A stretch of 64,000 nt of DNA from Neobacillus driksii (GTDB lineage Bacteria; Bacillota; Bacilli; Bacillales; Cytobacillaceae), in assembly GCF_013409995.1 (NCBI RefSeq), contig NZ_JACCBX010000001.1:556932-620931 (forward strand), read 5' to 3'. The stretch's first letter is position 1; each line of letters opens with the position of its first letter. The notes under the pieces were generated by a model, which did no database searches, was not told where the DNA came from, and saw only the letters and a program-made list of their open reading frames with translations. Shown piece after piece: positions 36,159-44,167 of the stretch. The translations under genes and the position numbers were made by a program.

Positions 36159-36309
36159 TGTCTAGCTCCAGCGCCCTAGCGGCTAGTGTCCTTCGCTCTC
36201 CGCCCTACGATAAGTCAAGCACGAATGCGCCTCCGGCTCTTCGTGTTTCCTTTATCTCAGTTGGAGCGCTCTAGGCCATACGCCGCTGAACAGGGCGCTT
36301 GCGCTTTTC
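36159..36309. repeat. Dispersed repeat, family B copy 2
   Basis: About 150 bp, beginning TGTCTAGCTCCAGCGCC and ending GGGCGCTTGCGCTTTTCT. It has the same ends as 26233-26408 with a different centre, is GC-rich and lacks coding capacity. The stretch from here to yteA shows nothing else. Confidence 0.65.
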
Positions 36310-36514
36310 TAATATCTTTCTATATGTTAAGATACACGCTCACAAAAAACTTATTCAGCAAGTTCATAAGAGCAATTTAGGATTTTGTTGGAATCATGAA
36401 ATTCATTACATAATCGCCGCCTAAATCAATGAAAATAAAAAGGTACTAGATAAAGTTGAAATAGATAAAATCGGCGAAAAAAGAAAGCGATAAACCTTGA
36501 AAGGGGTTAATTAT

Positions 36515-37270
36515 ATGTTAACGACAGAGCAGCTTGCTGGGTTTCGTTTGCAATTATTAAAGGAAAAAGATGAAATCGAAGAGCGTCTCGAACAAAATGA
36601 TCACTACGGTTTTGAACGAGGGCATTATCATGAATCGATGGGGGAGTTATCAAGTTATGATAATCATCCTGCCGATGAAGGAACAGATTTATACGAGCGT
36701 GAAAAGGATATCGCATTAAATCAACATACCGATTTGCAGCTGTTAAATATTAACAGAGCACTGGAAGCAATGGAAAATGGAACGTATGGAACATGCGAGG
36801 TTTGTGGTAAAGAAATTCCGTTTGAACGCTTAGAGGCCTTACCTAATACCACCTACTGTAAAGAACACAGTCCAGACCAAGTGGTTTCACATGATCGTCC
36901 CATCGAAGAAGGCGTGTTAATGCCGCCATTTGGAAAGTTTGACATGGATTCCAAGGATGAGAATGTTGCTTTCGATGCAGAGGACTCTTGGCAGATTGTA
37001 TCGCAATGGGGAACATCCGATACACCATCAGACCTGGCTTTTCCTCAGGAACATTATAACGATGTTAATAATGAACCGGATGAAAATGAAGGGTATGTGG
37101 AGGACTTTGAAAACTTTGTTGGAAATGATATGTATGGAAACAATATCACTGTTTATCCAAACCCACAACATGAGCGCTATGAACAGTCACTAGATGAAGA
37201 GGGCATCATGACAAGCTTTGGTGACTTACCTGCATATGAACATGATCCATACGTAGAGGACGATAAATAA
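36515..37270 (+). CDS. yteA: YteA, DksA/TraR-type zinc-finger protein
   Basis: Protein of 251 residues. An N-terminal coiled coil (residues 1-80) holds a H-P-A-D-E-G-T-D-L-Y-E-R segment. A zinc finger near 92-120 has C-E-V-C at one side and C-K-E-H at the other, so the fourth ligand would be His. A long acidic tail follows. In B. subtilis YteA is a sigma-K-dependent sporulation protein; its RNA-polymerase role is not shown. The ATG at 36515 has GAAAGGGG upstream. The TTG at 36497 lies before that site. Confidence 0.8.
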   Translation: MLTTEQLAGFRLQLLKEKDEIEERLEQNDHYGFERGHYHESMGELSSYDNHPADEGTDLYEREKDIALNQHTDLQLLNINRALEAMENGTYGTCEVCGKEIPFERLEALPNTTYCKEHSPDQVVSHDRPIEEGVLMPPFGKFDMDSKDENVAFDAEDSWQIVSQWGTSDTPSDLAFPQEHYNDVNNEPDENEGYVEDFENFVGNDMYGNNITVYPNPQHERYEQSLDEEGIMTSFGDLPAYEHDPYVEDDK

Positions 37271-37276
37271 AAAAGT

Positions 37277-37312
37277 AAAAAAACAGCTTTCGTTTGGAAA
37301 GCTGTTTTCTCT
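37277..37312 (+). terminator. Terminator of yteA
   Basis: AAAACAGCTTTC / GAAAGCTGTTTT stem. Confidence 0.8.
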
Positions 37313-37316
37313 AATT

Positions 37317-37544
37317 TTATGTGTTTCTGTACGGCTTTTGGGCAATAGGGAGGTCCTTGGCGTTCAAATCATCATCAACATCTTCAATAACGCCGCCAAT
37401 CTCGCCTTCTGTATAAGCATCGGTAGCCTGTTCATGTGTGGTCGCTAAACCTGTGGAGATAACATCGTTTTTTTGATAGTCACTTGTTTCGAAGATCCGT
37501 CCTGCAAGATCTATACTGTTTGTGTTAGAATTTTTTTTATCCAT
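37317..37544 (-). CDS. Small DUF4025-like (YozQ-type) protein
   Basis: Acidic protein of 75 residues with the pattern G-R-I-F-E-T-S-D-Y-Q-K-N-D-V-I-S-T-G-L-A-T-T-H-E-Q, like the YozQ/DUF4025 family of bacilli. The ATG at 37544 has AAAGGAGTG upstream; the longer ORF is rejected. The function is unknown. Confidence 0.65.
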   Translation of the reverse strand: MDKKNSNTNSIDLAGRIFETSDYQKNDVISTGLATTHEQATDAYTEGEIGGVIEDVDDDLNAKDLPIAQKPYRNT

Positions 37545-37635
37545 GCTACACACTCCTTTAAAAAAAATAAGGTACAACCGTATTTTCTACTTATTATTCG
37601 AGGATTACTCATAAAAATATTAGGAGCTGATTTAT

Positions 37636-37779
37636 ATGAACAAAGATAAATATCCATCTAGGGAAGAATTAGACGAGGCCTTCCATTTTCTCCATGATGC
37701 CATTAACAGGATTACAGTGGAGGAAGAAGAGGAAGAAATGAAGATGGAGGCAAATGGGAATAATCAGATGGAGAAATAG
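37636..37779 (+). CDS. Small acidic protein, function unknown
   Basis: A frame of 47 residues begins M-N-K-D-K-Y-P-S-R-E-E-L-D-E-A-F and carries a six-residue Glu cluster near the C-terminal third. AGGAGCTGAT lies upstream of the ATG. It ends 26 nt before the cation efflux gene and may be co-transcribed with it. No family recognised. Confidence 0.5.
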   Translation: MNKDKYPSREELDEAFHFLHDAINRITVEEEEEEMKMEANGNNQMEK

Positions 37780-37805
37780 AATTTTTTTTGAGGTGGACTT
37801 GAAGG

Positions 37806-38690
37806 ATGAGGGAATCCCTAGCTAAGAAAATTGCCTGGATTAGCGTGATCAGTAATATCATCTTAACATTAGGAAAACTTTTTATCGGCTGGTATGGAAA
37901 CAGCGATGCGGTTTTTGCGGACGGAATCCATTCAGCAGCTGATGTATTTGCATCAGTCATCGTCCTCTTGGTGATTAAAATTGCCAACAAACCGGCTGAT
38001 AAGGAGCACCCTTATGGTCATGGAAAAGCAGAGGTTATTGTATCAGGAATTGTAGGAATTTTACTTTTTCTCGTCTCGATATATGTTGTATATGAGGGAA
38101 TCATTGGCTTCTTCCATGAAGTAGAAACACCAAGCTTCTTAGCCATGTGGGTAGCCATTATTTCATACATTACAAAAGTTATTTTGTATCGTTCATCATT
38201 AAAGGTGGCTAACGAGCATAATAGTAAGGCGATTGAAGCAATTGCTTTTGACCACAAAGCAGATATTGTTGCGTCGATTGCGGCAGCTATCGGGGTTCTC
38301 CTTTCGATTATGGGGGAACGCTTTGATGTTTTATTCCTGCATTATGGTGATAAAGCAGCAAGTATATTTGTAGCCTACTTAATCTTTAAAATTTCAAAAG
38401 AGATGTTAATTGAAGCTTTTGATATCTTACTTGAAAGAAACATTGACGCCGGAACTCTACAGGAATACATTAATGTAGTCAATGAATTCCAAGAGGTAAA
38501 GAGGATTGATCGAATTAGAGCGAGGGAACATGGCCATTATATTTTAGTTGATCTTAGAATATCAATTGACCACTATAAAACCATTAAGGAAGGTCACGAC
38601 CTTGCTAAGTTAATAAAGGGGAGATTGATGGAGAAGTACGACAACATCGACGAGGTATTAATTCACTTAAATCCCTATTTTCCAGAATAA
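37806..38690 (+). CDS. Cation diffusion facilitator transporter
   Basis: Protein of 294 residues with six predicted transmembrane helices. CDF metal-site residues are in D-G-I-H-S-A-A-D near residues 39-46 and F-D-H-K-A-D near 148. H-P-Y-G-H-G-K is near 70, and a C-terminal cytosolic CDF domain follows. It exports a divalent metal such as Mn2+, Zn2+ or Fe2+ in exchange for protons. It is similar to the YeaB/YdfM group of B. subtilis, of which Mn2+ export is known. TGAGGTGG and AAGG precede the ATG. Confidence 0.85.
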   Translation: MRESLAKKIAWISVISNIILTLGKLFIGWYGNSDAVFADGIHSAADVFASVIVLLVIKIANKPADKEHPYGHGKAEVIVSGIVGILLFLVSIYVVYEGIIGFFHEVETPSFLAMWVAIISYITKVILYRSSLKVANEHNSKAIEAIAFDHKADIVASIAAAIGVLLSIMGERFDVLFLHYGDKAASIFVAYLIFKISKEMLIEAFDILLERNIDAGTLQEYINVVNEFQEVKRIDRIRAREHGHYILVDLRISIDHYKTIKEGHDLAKLIKGRLMEKYDNIDEVLIHLNPYFPE

Positions 38691-38761
38691 AATCTTGTTT
38701 GTGCTTTTTTGCTTTTGGGTTTATGATAATGAAGTAATTAAATGTTGAGGAGTTGATATTT

Positions 38762-38881
38762 TTGAGTTATGCAATAGACCCGGACCCTAGTAGTAAGGGG
38801 GAAGTCAGCGTTATCTTTGAATTGGATTCTTCAGGAATATCAGCTCTTAAGAAGGTAGTATGGCTTCCTCGAACAAAGTGA
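38762..38881 (+). CDS. Possible small protein ahead of corA
   Basis: A frame of 39 residues starts with TTG, and GAGGAGTTGAT lies 7 nt upstream. Residues S-Y-A-I-D-P-D-P lead into a mixed C-terminus (L-K-K-V-V-W-L-P-R-T-K). It stops 16 nt before the corA-like gene, and the ribosome site of corA begins at its stop codon. It could be a short leader or coupled peptide. No family recognised. Confidence 0.4.
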   Translation: MSYAIDPDPSSKGEVSVIFELDSSGISALKKVVWLPRTK

Positions 38882-38897
38882 GTGAGGAGGTTTTATC

Positions 38898-39836
38898 ATG
38901 TTGGAGATTTACAAAAGCACGGAAACAAAAGTACTTGAACAGGTAGAGAAAATTACAAAGGGCTGCTGGGTAAACATGTATGCCCCAACAGAAGAAGAAA
39001 TTAATCGAGTTGCAAATGAAGCAAACATCTATGTAGACTTTATTAAAGACGCCCTTGATGATGAAGAACGGCCAAGAATCGAACGGGAAGACGGGCAAGT
39101 ATATATCATTGTAGATTACCCTTATATTACTCATGATGATGCTGGATTCCCTATTTACGAGACCATTCCAATTGGAATTGTGTTAACCGACGAATGTATT
39201 ATTACCGTATCGTTAAAGGATACGCCAATTTTAGAAGTTTTTAAGAATAATAAAATAAAAGAATTTTATACCTTTAAAAAGAACCGGTTTGCCCTTCAAA
39301 TTCTGGCTATCATTACATCCTATTATCTTCGTTATTTAAAACAAATTAATAAACGAACAAACGAAATCGAGCGAGAACTTCATCAATCGATGAAAAATAA
39401 AGAACTTTATGCCTTTTTAGCATTAGAAAAGAGTCTTGTTTATTTTACGACTTCCTTAAAGTCAAACAAAGTGGTGTTAGATAAAATTCTTCGTTTTAGT
39501 TATATTAAAATGTACGAGGAAGATAAGGATTTATTAGAAGATGTAATGATTGAGAAAATACAGGCAATTGAGATGGCCGAGACGTACAGTTCTATCCTTA
39601 GCGGGATGATGGATGCTTTTGCATCGATTATTTCCAACAACGTAAATATTGTGATGAAGTTTTTAACATCATTTACGATTATTCTTTCGTTTCCAACCAT
39701 TGTTTTCAGTTTTTACGGCATGAATGTTGACCTGCCGCTGCAAAATAGTCCACATGCCTTTTGGATATCGATTGGTGTAGCTAGTATTCTGTCTACCTTC
39801 ACTGCGTTAATTTTTTGGAAAAAGAAATACTTTTAA
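38898..39836 (+). CDS. CorA-family divalent cation transporter
   Basis: Protein of 312 residues: a large N-terminal cytosolic domain, a long stalk helix, and two C-terminal transmembrane helices with the Y-G-M-N signature near residue 275 (F-Y-G-M-N-V-D-L-P). CorA proteins form pentameric Mg2+ channels; some paralogues carry Co2+, Ni2+ or Zn2+. GTGAGGAGG precedes the ATG. It lies after the CDF exporter, so both may take part in metal balance. Confidence 0.9.
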   Translation: MLEIYKSTETKVLEQVEKITKGCWVNMYAPTEEEINRVANEANIYVDFIKDALDDEERPRIEREDGQVYIIVDYPYITHDDAGFPIYETIPIGIVLTDECIITVSLKDTPILEVFKNNKIKEFYTFKKNRFALQILAIITSYYLRYLKQINKRTNEIERELHQSMKNKELYAFLALEKSLVYFTTSLKSNKVVLDKILRFSYIKMYEEDKDLLEDVMIEKIQAIEMAETYSSILSGMMDAFASIISNNVNIVMKFLTSFTIILSFPTIVFSFYGMNVDLPLQNSPHAFWISIGVASILSTFTALIFWKKKYF

Positions 39837-39841
39837 CGTAG

Positions 39842-39878
39842 AAAAATCCGTCACGCAGGAGCCTGACGGATTTTTTAT
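39842..39878 (+). terminator. Terminator of the corA-like gene
   Basis: AAAATCCGTCA / TGACGGATTTT stem with T-run. Confidence 0.85.
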
Positions 39879-39955
39879 GCCCTTTTTGAACCTAAATTGG
39901 ACAGACATATATGCAACTTTTTATTACTTCTGTAGTTTGTAATTGAAAAAAGGAA

Positions 39956-39990
39956 AGGCTCTGAAGGAAATCTTCAGGGTCTTTTTTAAT
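39956..39990 (+). terminator. Second hairpin before the protease gene
   Basis: CTCTGAAGG / CTTCAGGG stem followed by TCTTTTTT. No gene ends here, so it could be a backup terminator, an attenuator or the remnant of a lost gene. Confidence 0.45.
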
Positions 39991-40109
39991 GGAATCGAAA
40001 AATTTCCCAACTTTTCTAGGTAGATTCTCGTATTCTTATTCTGAAAATTCCAAATATAATAAAGTGACAGGTACAAGCCTGGAGTTAAAAAGAGTAGGGG
40101 AGAATAGCG

Positions 40110-41375
40110 ATGAAAAAGAGAAGAGTAGTAGGAGCATCAGTACTTAGCCTTGTTATGGGGGTATCCATGTTTGCAACAGGTGCCTTTGGTCAGCAGCCAA
40201 ATAGCCAGGATGAATCTTTTCGAGTCATCATTCAAGGGCCAACAGCTGATAAGTCACAAGCCAAAAAGAACGTGGGGGTTCGCTGGGATTTTGGAGCAGA
40301 CGGGTTCACTACAACAGTTAACAGCAAGCAATACCAGGCGCTATTAAAAAACAAAAATTTAACCATTGAAAAAGTAGAGGAAGTTCAGCTTGCACCTAAC
40401 AAAGAAGCTGCCGCTAAGCCAGGTGGTTCTACTAATTCTGGTCCAAGTGATCGAACTCCATGGGGAATTCAAGCAATATATAACGATGCTTCGATTCAAG
40501 CAACCTCTGGAGGAAATGGAATTAAAGTGGCAGTCCTTGATACGGGGGCAAATACAAGTCACGCCGATTTAACAAATCAAGTTGAGCAATGTAAGGATTT
40601 TACACAAACGAAATCCCCGCTTATTGATGGAAGCTGCTCAGATGGAAATGGTCATGGAACGCACGTAGCGGGTACGGTACTCGCGGATGGCGGCAGCACG
40701 GGACAAGGTATATATGGTGTAGCACCGGAAGCCGATCTTTGGGCATATAAAGTACTAAATAACCGCGGCTCAGGATACTCAGATGATATTGCTTCAGCTA
40801 TTCGTATGGCTGCTGATGAGGCTACCAGAACTGGTTCGAAAGTAATCATCTCGATGTCATTAGGTTCAAGCGCAAAAGACACACTGATTTCTAGTGCTGT
40901 AGATTACGCCTATGGCAAAGGGGTTTTAGTGGTTGCTGCAGCTGGAAATGATGGGCCATCAAGCAATACAATCGGGTATCCAGGAGCTTTAGTTAATGCT
41001 GTTGCGGTAGCTGCTTTAGAAGATGTTCAGCAGAACGGTACATATCGTGTTGCTGATTTCTCTTCACGAGGAAATCCAAATACAGATGGTGACTATATCA
41101 TTCAAGAGCGTGATGTAGAGGTTTCTGCACCTGGCAGAGCCATTGAGTCTACATGGAATGATGGTTCCTATAATACAATTAGTGGAACGTCAATGGCCAC
41201 ACCGCATGTATCCGGATTAGCGGCAAAAATTTGGGCTGAGAATCCTGCAATGAGTCACACGCAACTACGAAAAGAGTTACAAGACCGCGCAAAACTATAT
41301 GATATTAAAGGTGGAACAGGTGCGGCTACTGGTGATGATTATGCTTCTGGATTTGGTTTCCCTAGAGTAAGATAA
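40110..41375 (+). CDS. Secreted subtilisin-type serine protease (S8)
   Basis: Precursor of 421 residues: Sec signal peptide (M-K-K-R-R, hydrophobic core, G-A-F-G near residue 26), an inhibitor_I9-like propeptide, then the S8 domain. Catalytic Asp is in V-L-D-T-G near 143, His in G-H-G-T-H-V-A-G near 184, Asn in A-A-G-N-D-G and Ser in G-T-S-M-A-T-P-H near 361. Two Cys residues flank a D-G-S-C-S-D-G loop. An extracellular nutrient or processing protease. TAGGGGAG precedes the ATG. A TATAAT-like -10 lies at about 40058 with a poor -35, as expected for an activated promoter. The RRNPP regulator lies next to it. Confidence 0.9.
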   Translation: MKKRRVVGASVLSLVMGVSMFATGAFGQQPNSQDESFRVIIQGPTADKSQAKKNVGVRWDFGADGFTTTVNSKQYQALLKNKNLTIEKVEEVQLAPNKEAAAKPGGSTNSGPSDRTPWGIQAIYNDASIQATSGGNGIKVAVLDTGANTSHADLTNQVEQCKDFTQTKSPLIDGSCSDGNGHGTHVAGTVLADGGSTGQGIYGVAPEADLWAYKVLNNRGSGYSDDIASAIRMAADEATRTGSKVIISMSLGSSAKDTLISSAVDYAYGKGVLVVAAAGNDGPSSNTIGYPGALVNAVAVAALEDVQQNGTYRVADFSSRGNPNTDGDYIIQERDVEVSAPGRAIESTWNDGSYNTISGTSMATPHVSGLAAKIWAENPAMSHTQLRKELQDRAKLYDIKGGTGAATGDDYASGFGFPRVR

Positions 41376-41380
41376 TAGAA

Positions 41381-41420
41381 ATAAGGCTATCTGTTTATGC
41401 GAACAGATGGCCTTTTTATA
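41381..41420 (+). terminator. Terminator of the protease gene
   Basis: GGCTATCTGTT / AACAGATGGCC stem followed by TTTTT. Confidence 0.8.
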
Positions 41421-41523
41421 CCAGTAATAAATTTTTTAAATTGTCTGAACAAATAGATGGAAGCGGTGACGTAGATGTTATAAAATGATAGGAAAAGGAA
41501 GAGCTCTAGAGGGTGGTTTTGCT

Positions 41524-42744
41524 ATGGAATTTGGACCATTAATCAAATATTACAGGACCCAAAAAGGGATCACGCAAAAGGAACTTGCTGCTGGAATCTG
41601 CTCTATCCCTCATTTGAGTAAAATTGAGAACAACTCAAAAGACGCTAACGAAGAGACTATTTCCTTATTACTTGAAAGGCTGGAAGTTAGCTTTGAAGAA
41701 ATGGAGGAAAAAGAAGAGTTAATAAAAAGCCTGCTAAAAGATTTTGGTGAGAAAATTAACTTTTATTTACGAGATGAAATAGAAATAATATTTAATAGAT
41801 TAAAAGAAATAGAACATGTTATCCCGTTTTCTGCTCATATGTATTCCTATGAATTATACAAATATCGGTATCTATTATTCAAGGGATTACTTGCAGAAGC
41901 AGACACCCAGCGGGATATTTTATCCAAGCAAAAGAAAAATTTTTCCCAACATGAGATGTATTTATTTCGCTATTATAATGCTGTATCCTTAATATTAAAG
42001 GGTAATCATAAAAAGGCTGACGAGATTTTTGATGAATTATCTGCGGAAAATAATAACGAAACAACGAATGGAGAATTACTTTACCACTGGGCTTTAGTAA
42101 AGAGTGCACTTGATCAACCAGGACATGCCATACACTTTGGCAGGTTAGCACTGCAAATCTTTATGAATCAGCATAACTTTTATCGAATTCTTCATAATTT
42201 AATGCTTCTTGGTATTAACTATACGAATTCAAAAATTTATGAAGAAGCACAGGTTTGTTTCAACCATTTAATTCGAAATGCAGAATTGTTAAAGGAAGAA
42301 AAAATGCTTCCACAAATCTATCATAATATGGGTTACTTGCAAGATAAAATGAATAATGTGAAAGAAGCATTACACTATTATGAAAAAAGCTTATCTTTAC
42401 AACCAGTAAAAAACCAACATTATTTAGTAACTTTATATGGAATTGGTGAAATTAACTACAATTTAAATTTAATTGAGAATGCTAAGGAATGCTTTCTTCA
42501 AGTTAAATCTCTTTCAAAAGATATTGGGATAAAAAAACAAGGTCTTCTAGCTGAATTTTATTTAATTCATATGGATTCTCCTGAAAAAGCAATCAAATAT
42601 TTAGAACTGAAGGTAATTCCCTACTTAGAGGGATCAAAAGAACATAAGGAAGAACTGATCCGATATTATAAGCTGCTTTCTGAGCACTATAATCAACAGG
42701 GGAAATATCTAGAGGCAGTAAATTATCTATCTAAAATTACTTGA
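41524..42744 (+). CDS. RRNPP-family (NprR/PlcR-like) peptide-responsive regulator
   Basis: Protein of 406 residues: an N-terminal XRE helix-turn-helix (residues 1-60; Q-K-E-L-A-A-G-I-C-S-I-P-H-L-S-K-I-E-N) and a C-terminal array of TPR-like helical pairs (for instance Y-H-N-M-G-Y-L-Q-D-K and A-L-H-Y-Y-E-K-S-L). This is the layout of cytosolic quorum-sensing receptors that bind re-imported peptides. The ATG at 41524 has AGAGGGTGG upstream. A small secreted-peptide gene follows after 12 nt, as nprX follows nprR. A short inverted repeat TTGTCTGAACAA (41441-41452) lies upstream and might be an operator. Confidence 0.8.
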   Translation: MEFGPLIKYYRTQKGITQKELAAGICSIPHLSKIENNSKDANEETISLLLERLEVSFEEMEEKEELIKSLLKDFGEKINFYLRDEIEIIFNRLKEIEHVIPFSAHMYSYELYKYRYLLFKGLLAEADTQRDILSKQKKNFSQHEMYLFRYYNAVSLILKGNHKKADEIFDELSAENNNETTNGELLYHWALVKSALDQPGHAIHFGRLALQIFMNQHNFYRILHNLMLLGINYTNSKIYEEAQVCFNHLIRNAELLKEEKMLPQIYHNMGYLQDKMNNVKEALHYYEKSLSLQPVKNQHYLVTLYGIGEINYNLNLIENAKECFLQVKSLSKDIGIKKQGLLAEFYLIHMDSPEKAIKYLELKVIPYLEGSKEHKEELIRYYKLLSEHYNQQGKYLEAVNYLSKIT

Positions 42745-42756
42745 GGAGGAAGAAAA

Positions 42757-42909
42757 ATGAAAAAGGCTATCATCTTATTATTCTCATTCTCATTACTTGT
42801 TTTTGCAACACCAGGAAATGATGTAAACAATCAACACACATCGTATGATTTAGTTAAAACTAATATTCAACCTGCGCAAGCAGATCCCATTTATCCACCA
42901 GTAGGGTAA
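42757..42909 (+). CDS. Putative signalling-peptide precursor (Phr/NprX/PapR-like)
   Basis: Pre-peptide of 50 residues: M-K-K start, hydrophobic signal core (residues 4-17), hydrophilic middle, and a short C-terminal segment with Ala-Gln-Ala at 40-42 followed by D-P-I-Y-P-P-V-G (43-50). The gene begins 12 nt after the regulator, with GAGGAGGA overlapping the regulator's stop. Exported precursors cut to a C-terminal 5-8-residue pheromone and re-imported by Opp are the known partners of RRNPP receptors. B. cereus NprX also yields a peptide ending in V-G. The mature form here is inferred. Confidence 0.75.
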   Translation: MKKAIILLFSFSLLVFATPGNDVNNQHTSYDLVKTNIQPAQADPIYPPVG

Positions 42910-42917
42910 TTCTAATA

Positions 42918-42954
42918 ATCCTGACAGTTGTCAACTGTCGGGATTTTTTTTATT
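42918..42954 (+). terminator. Terminator of the regulator/peptide operon
   Basis: CCTGACAGTTG / CAACTGTCGGG stem (almost no loop) with T8. Confidence 0.85.
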
Positions 42955-43030
42955 TTCTTCCATAACGTTAATGAAAACTATAAATAACGGGTAAAGTAGT
43001 TTATATGTGTTTAACAAGGAGGAAAATAAA

Positions 43031-43441
43031 ATGAAATCATTTGTTGTAGGTTTTCATCAAGAAGACAATGTGGATTCAATGCAGATTCAAAAGCTTAGCC
43101 AAGAGGATTTTGAAAAAGCGACTGAAGGTGGTACAAGGCATCTATTTGACTTAGATACAAACATTGGCTTTTTTGTCTTTTTTGACGCTGAGGATGCCGA
43201 TGGTGATGTGTCATACATGGTGCTTCAATATGAGGACCCAACTGGGGAGGATGGAAGTGAAGACCCAGTAGGCTGTTACTCCTTCCAGTTGAAGGATTTT
43301 TATGAATTTACTGCCCTTTATTTAAATGATCTTGAATTCAATGAAGAGGTAAGTGAAGAGGAAGAAGATTATGGACCAATTCACCATCTAGCCCATCTAC
43401 TATTCCATATTGTTGAAGAAGGAAAGGATTTAGAGGTGTAA
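43031..43441 (+). CDS. Acidic cytosolic protein, function unknown
   Basis: Very acidic protein of 136 residues (many Asp/Glu, E-E-E-E-D near 120) with no signal or membrane segment. AAGGAGG precedes the ATG at 43031; the upstream ATG at 43007 has no such site. It resembles hypothetical cytosolic proteins of bacilli, but I cannot assign a family. A convergent terminator separates it from the flavoprotein. Confidence 0.6.
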   Translation: MKSFVVGFHQEDNVDSMQIQKLSQEDFEKATEGGTRHLFDLDTNIGFFVFFDAEDADGDVSYMVLQYEDPTGEDGSEDPVGCYSFQLKDFYEFTALYLNDLEFNEEVSEEEEDYGPIHHLAHLLFHIVEEGKDLEV

Positions 43442-43474
43442 AGAGGGTGTCCCAAATCGGGACACCCTTCTTAT
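43441..43474. terminator. Terminator between the acidic protein and flavoprotein genes
   Basis: AGGGTGTCCC / GGGACACCCT 10-bp stem, loop AAATC. Confidence 0.8.
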
Positions 43475-43481
43475 AAATTGC

Positions 43482-44045
43482 TTAAGCCTTTAATACATCA
43501 TGGTCAACATAGCGCTCGCCATTCAATTCACTAACCACGTTGATTGCGACCCTTGCTCCGTCACCAGCAGTAACAATGGTATGTACGCTCACGCCAGCCA
43601 CAGTTCCAGCTGCCCAAATGCCATCGATATTTGTCTTGCCTTGTGCATCTACATCAAGGATTGTTTTTACTCTTGGCTCAGTTCCAGGCTTGGTGGTTAA
43701 ACCTGCTTTTTCAGCTAGGTCTACAAGGAAACCAGTAGCAACGATGACATGCTTGGTTTCATGCTCTCCGTTATCAGTTTCTACTTTAAAACCGCCTTCA
43801 ACCTTTGTGATGTTGGTAACAGTAGCTTGGATGATTTCGCCGCCAAATTTAGTTACCTGCTGCTTGCCAATTTCAACAAGGTCAGGACCAGAGATTTCCA
43901 ACACGCCATAATGGTTCTCAACCCAAGCTCGCTTAGTAACTGTCTTATCATTATCGAGCACCAATGTTTTCTTTCCTGCTTTAGCAGTCAATAAGGCTGC
44001 ACTTGCTCCTGCAGGTCCTGCACCAATCACAACAACATCCAACAT
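43482..44045 (-). CDS. Short FAD-dependent oxidoreductase, thioredoxin-reductase-like
   Basis: Protein of 187 residues, about half the length of a thioredoxin reductase. The FAD motif G-A-G-P-A-G-A-S is near residue 8 and the C-terminal I-W-A-A-G-T near 150. The NADPH-binding domain and the C-X2-C disulfide are missing. The usual G-D of the second FAD motif reads G-T. Such short proteins exist in bacilli as separate genes, but their reductant is unclear. The ATG at 44045 has TGGAGG upstream; the longer start is rejected. Confidence 0.75.
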   Translation of the reverse strand: MLDVVVIGAGPAGASAALLTAKAGKKTLVLDNDKTVTKRAWVENHYGVLEISGPDLVEIGKQQVTKFGGEIIQATVTNITKVEGGFKVETDNGEHETKHVIVATGFLVDLAEKAGLTTKPGTEPRVKTILDVDAQGKTNIDGIWAAGTVAGVSVHTIVTAGDGARVAINVVSELNGERYVDHDVLKA

Positions 44046-44130
44046 GTAAAAACCTCCATTCGAAAAATAAATATACAAAAAAAGTGTAACCTAAAGAATC
44101 AGAAAAGTAAAAATCACTGCTCAGAATGTA

Positions 44131-44162
44131 GAAAAGAACCATCAAGTTAATGATGGTTCTAG
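44131..44162 (-). terminator. Terminator of the marR-MFS operon
   Basis: AGAACCATCA / TGATGGTTCT 10-bp stem followed by TTTTC on the minus strand. Confidence 0.75.
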
Positions 44163-44167
44163 TCAAT

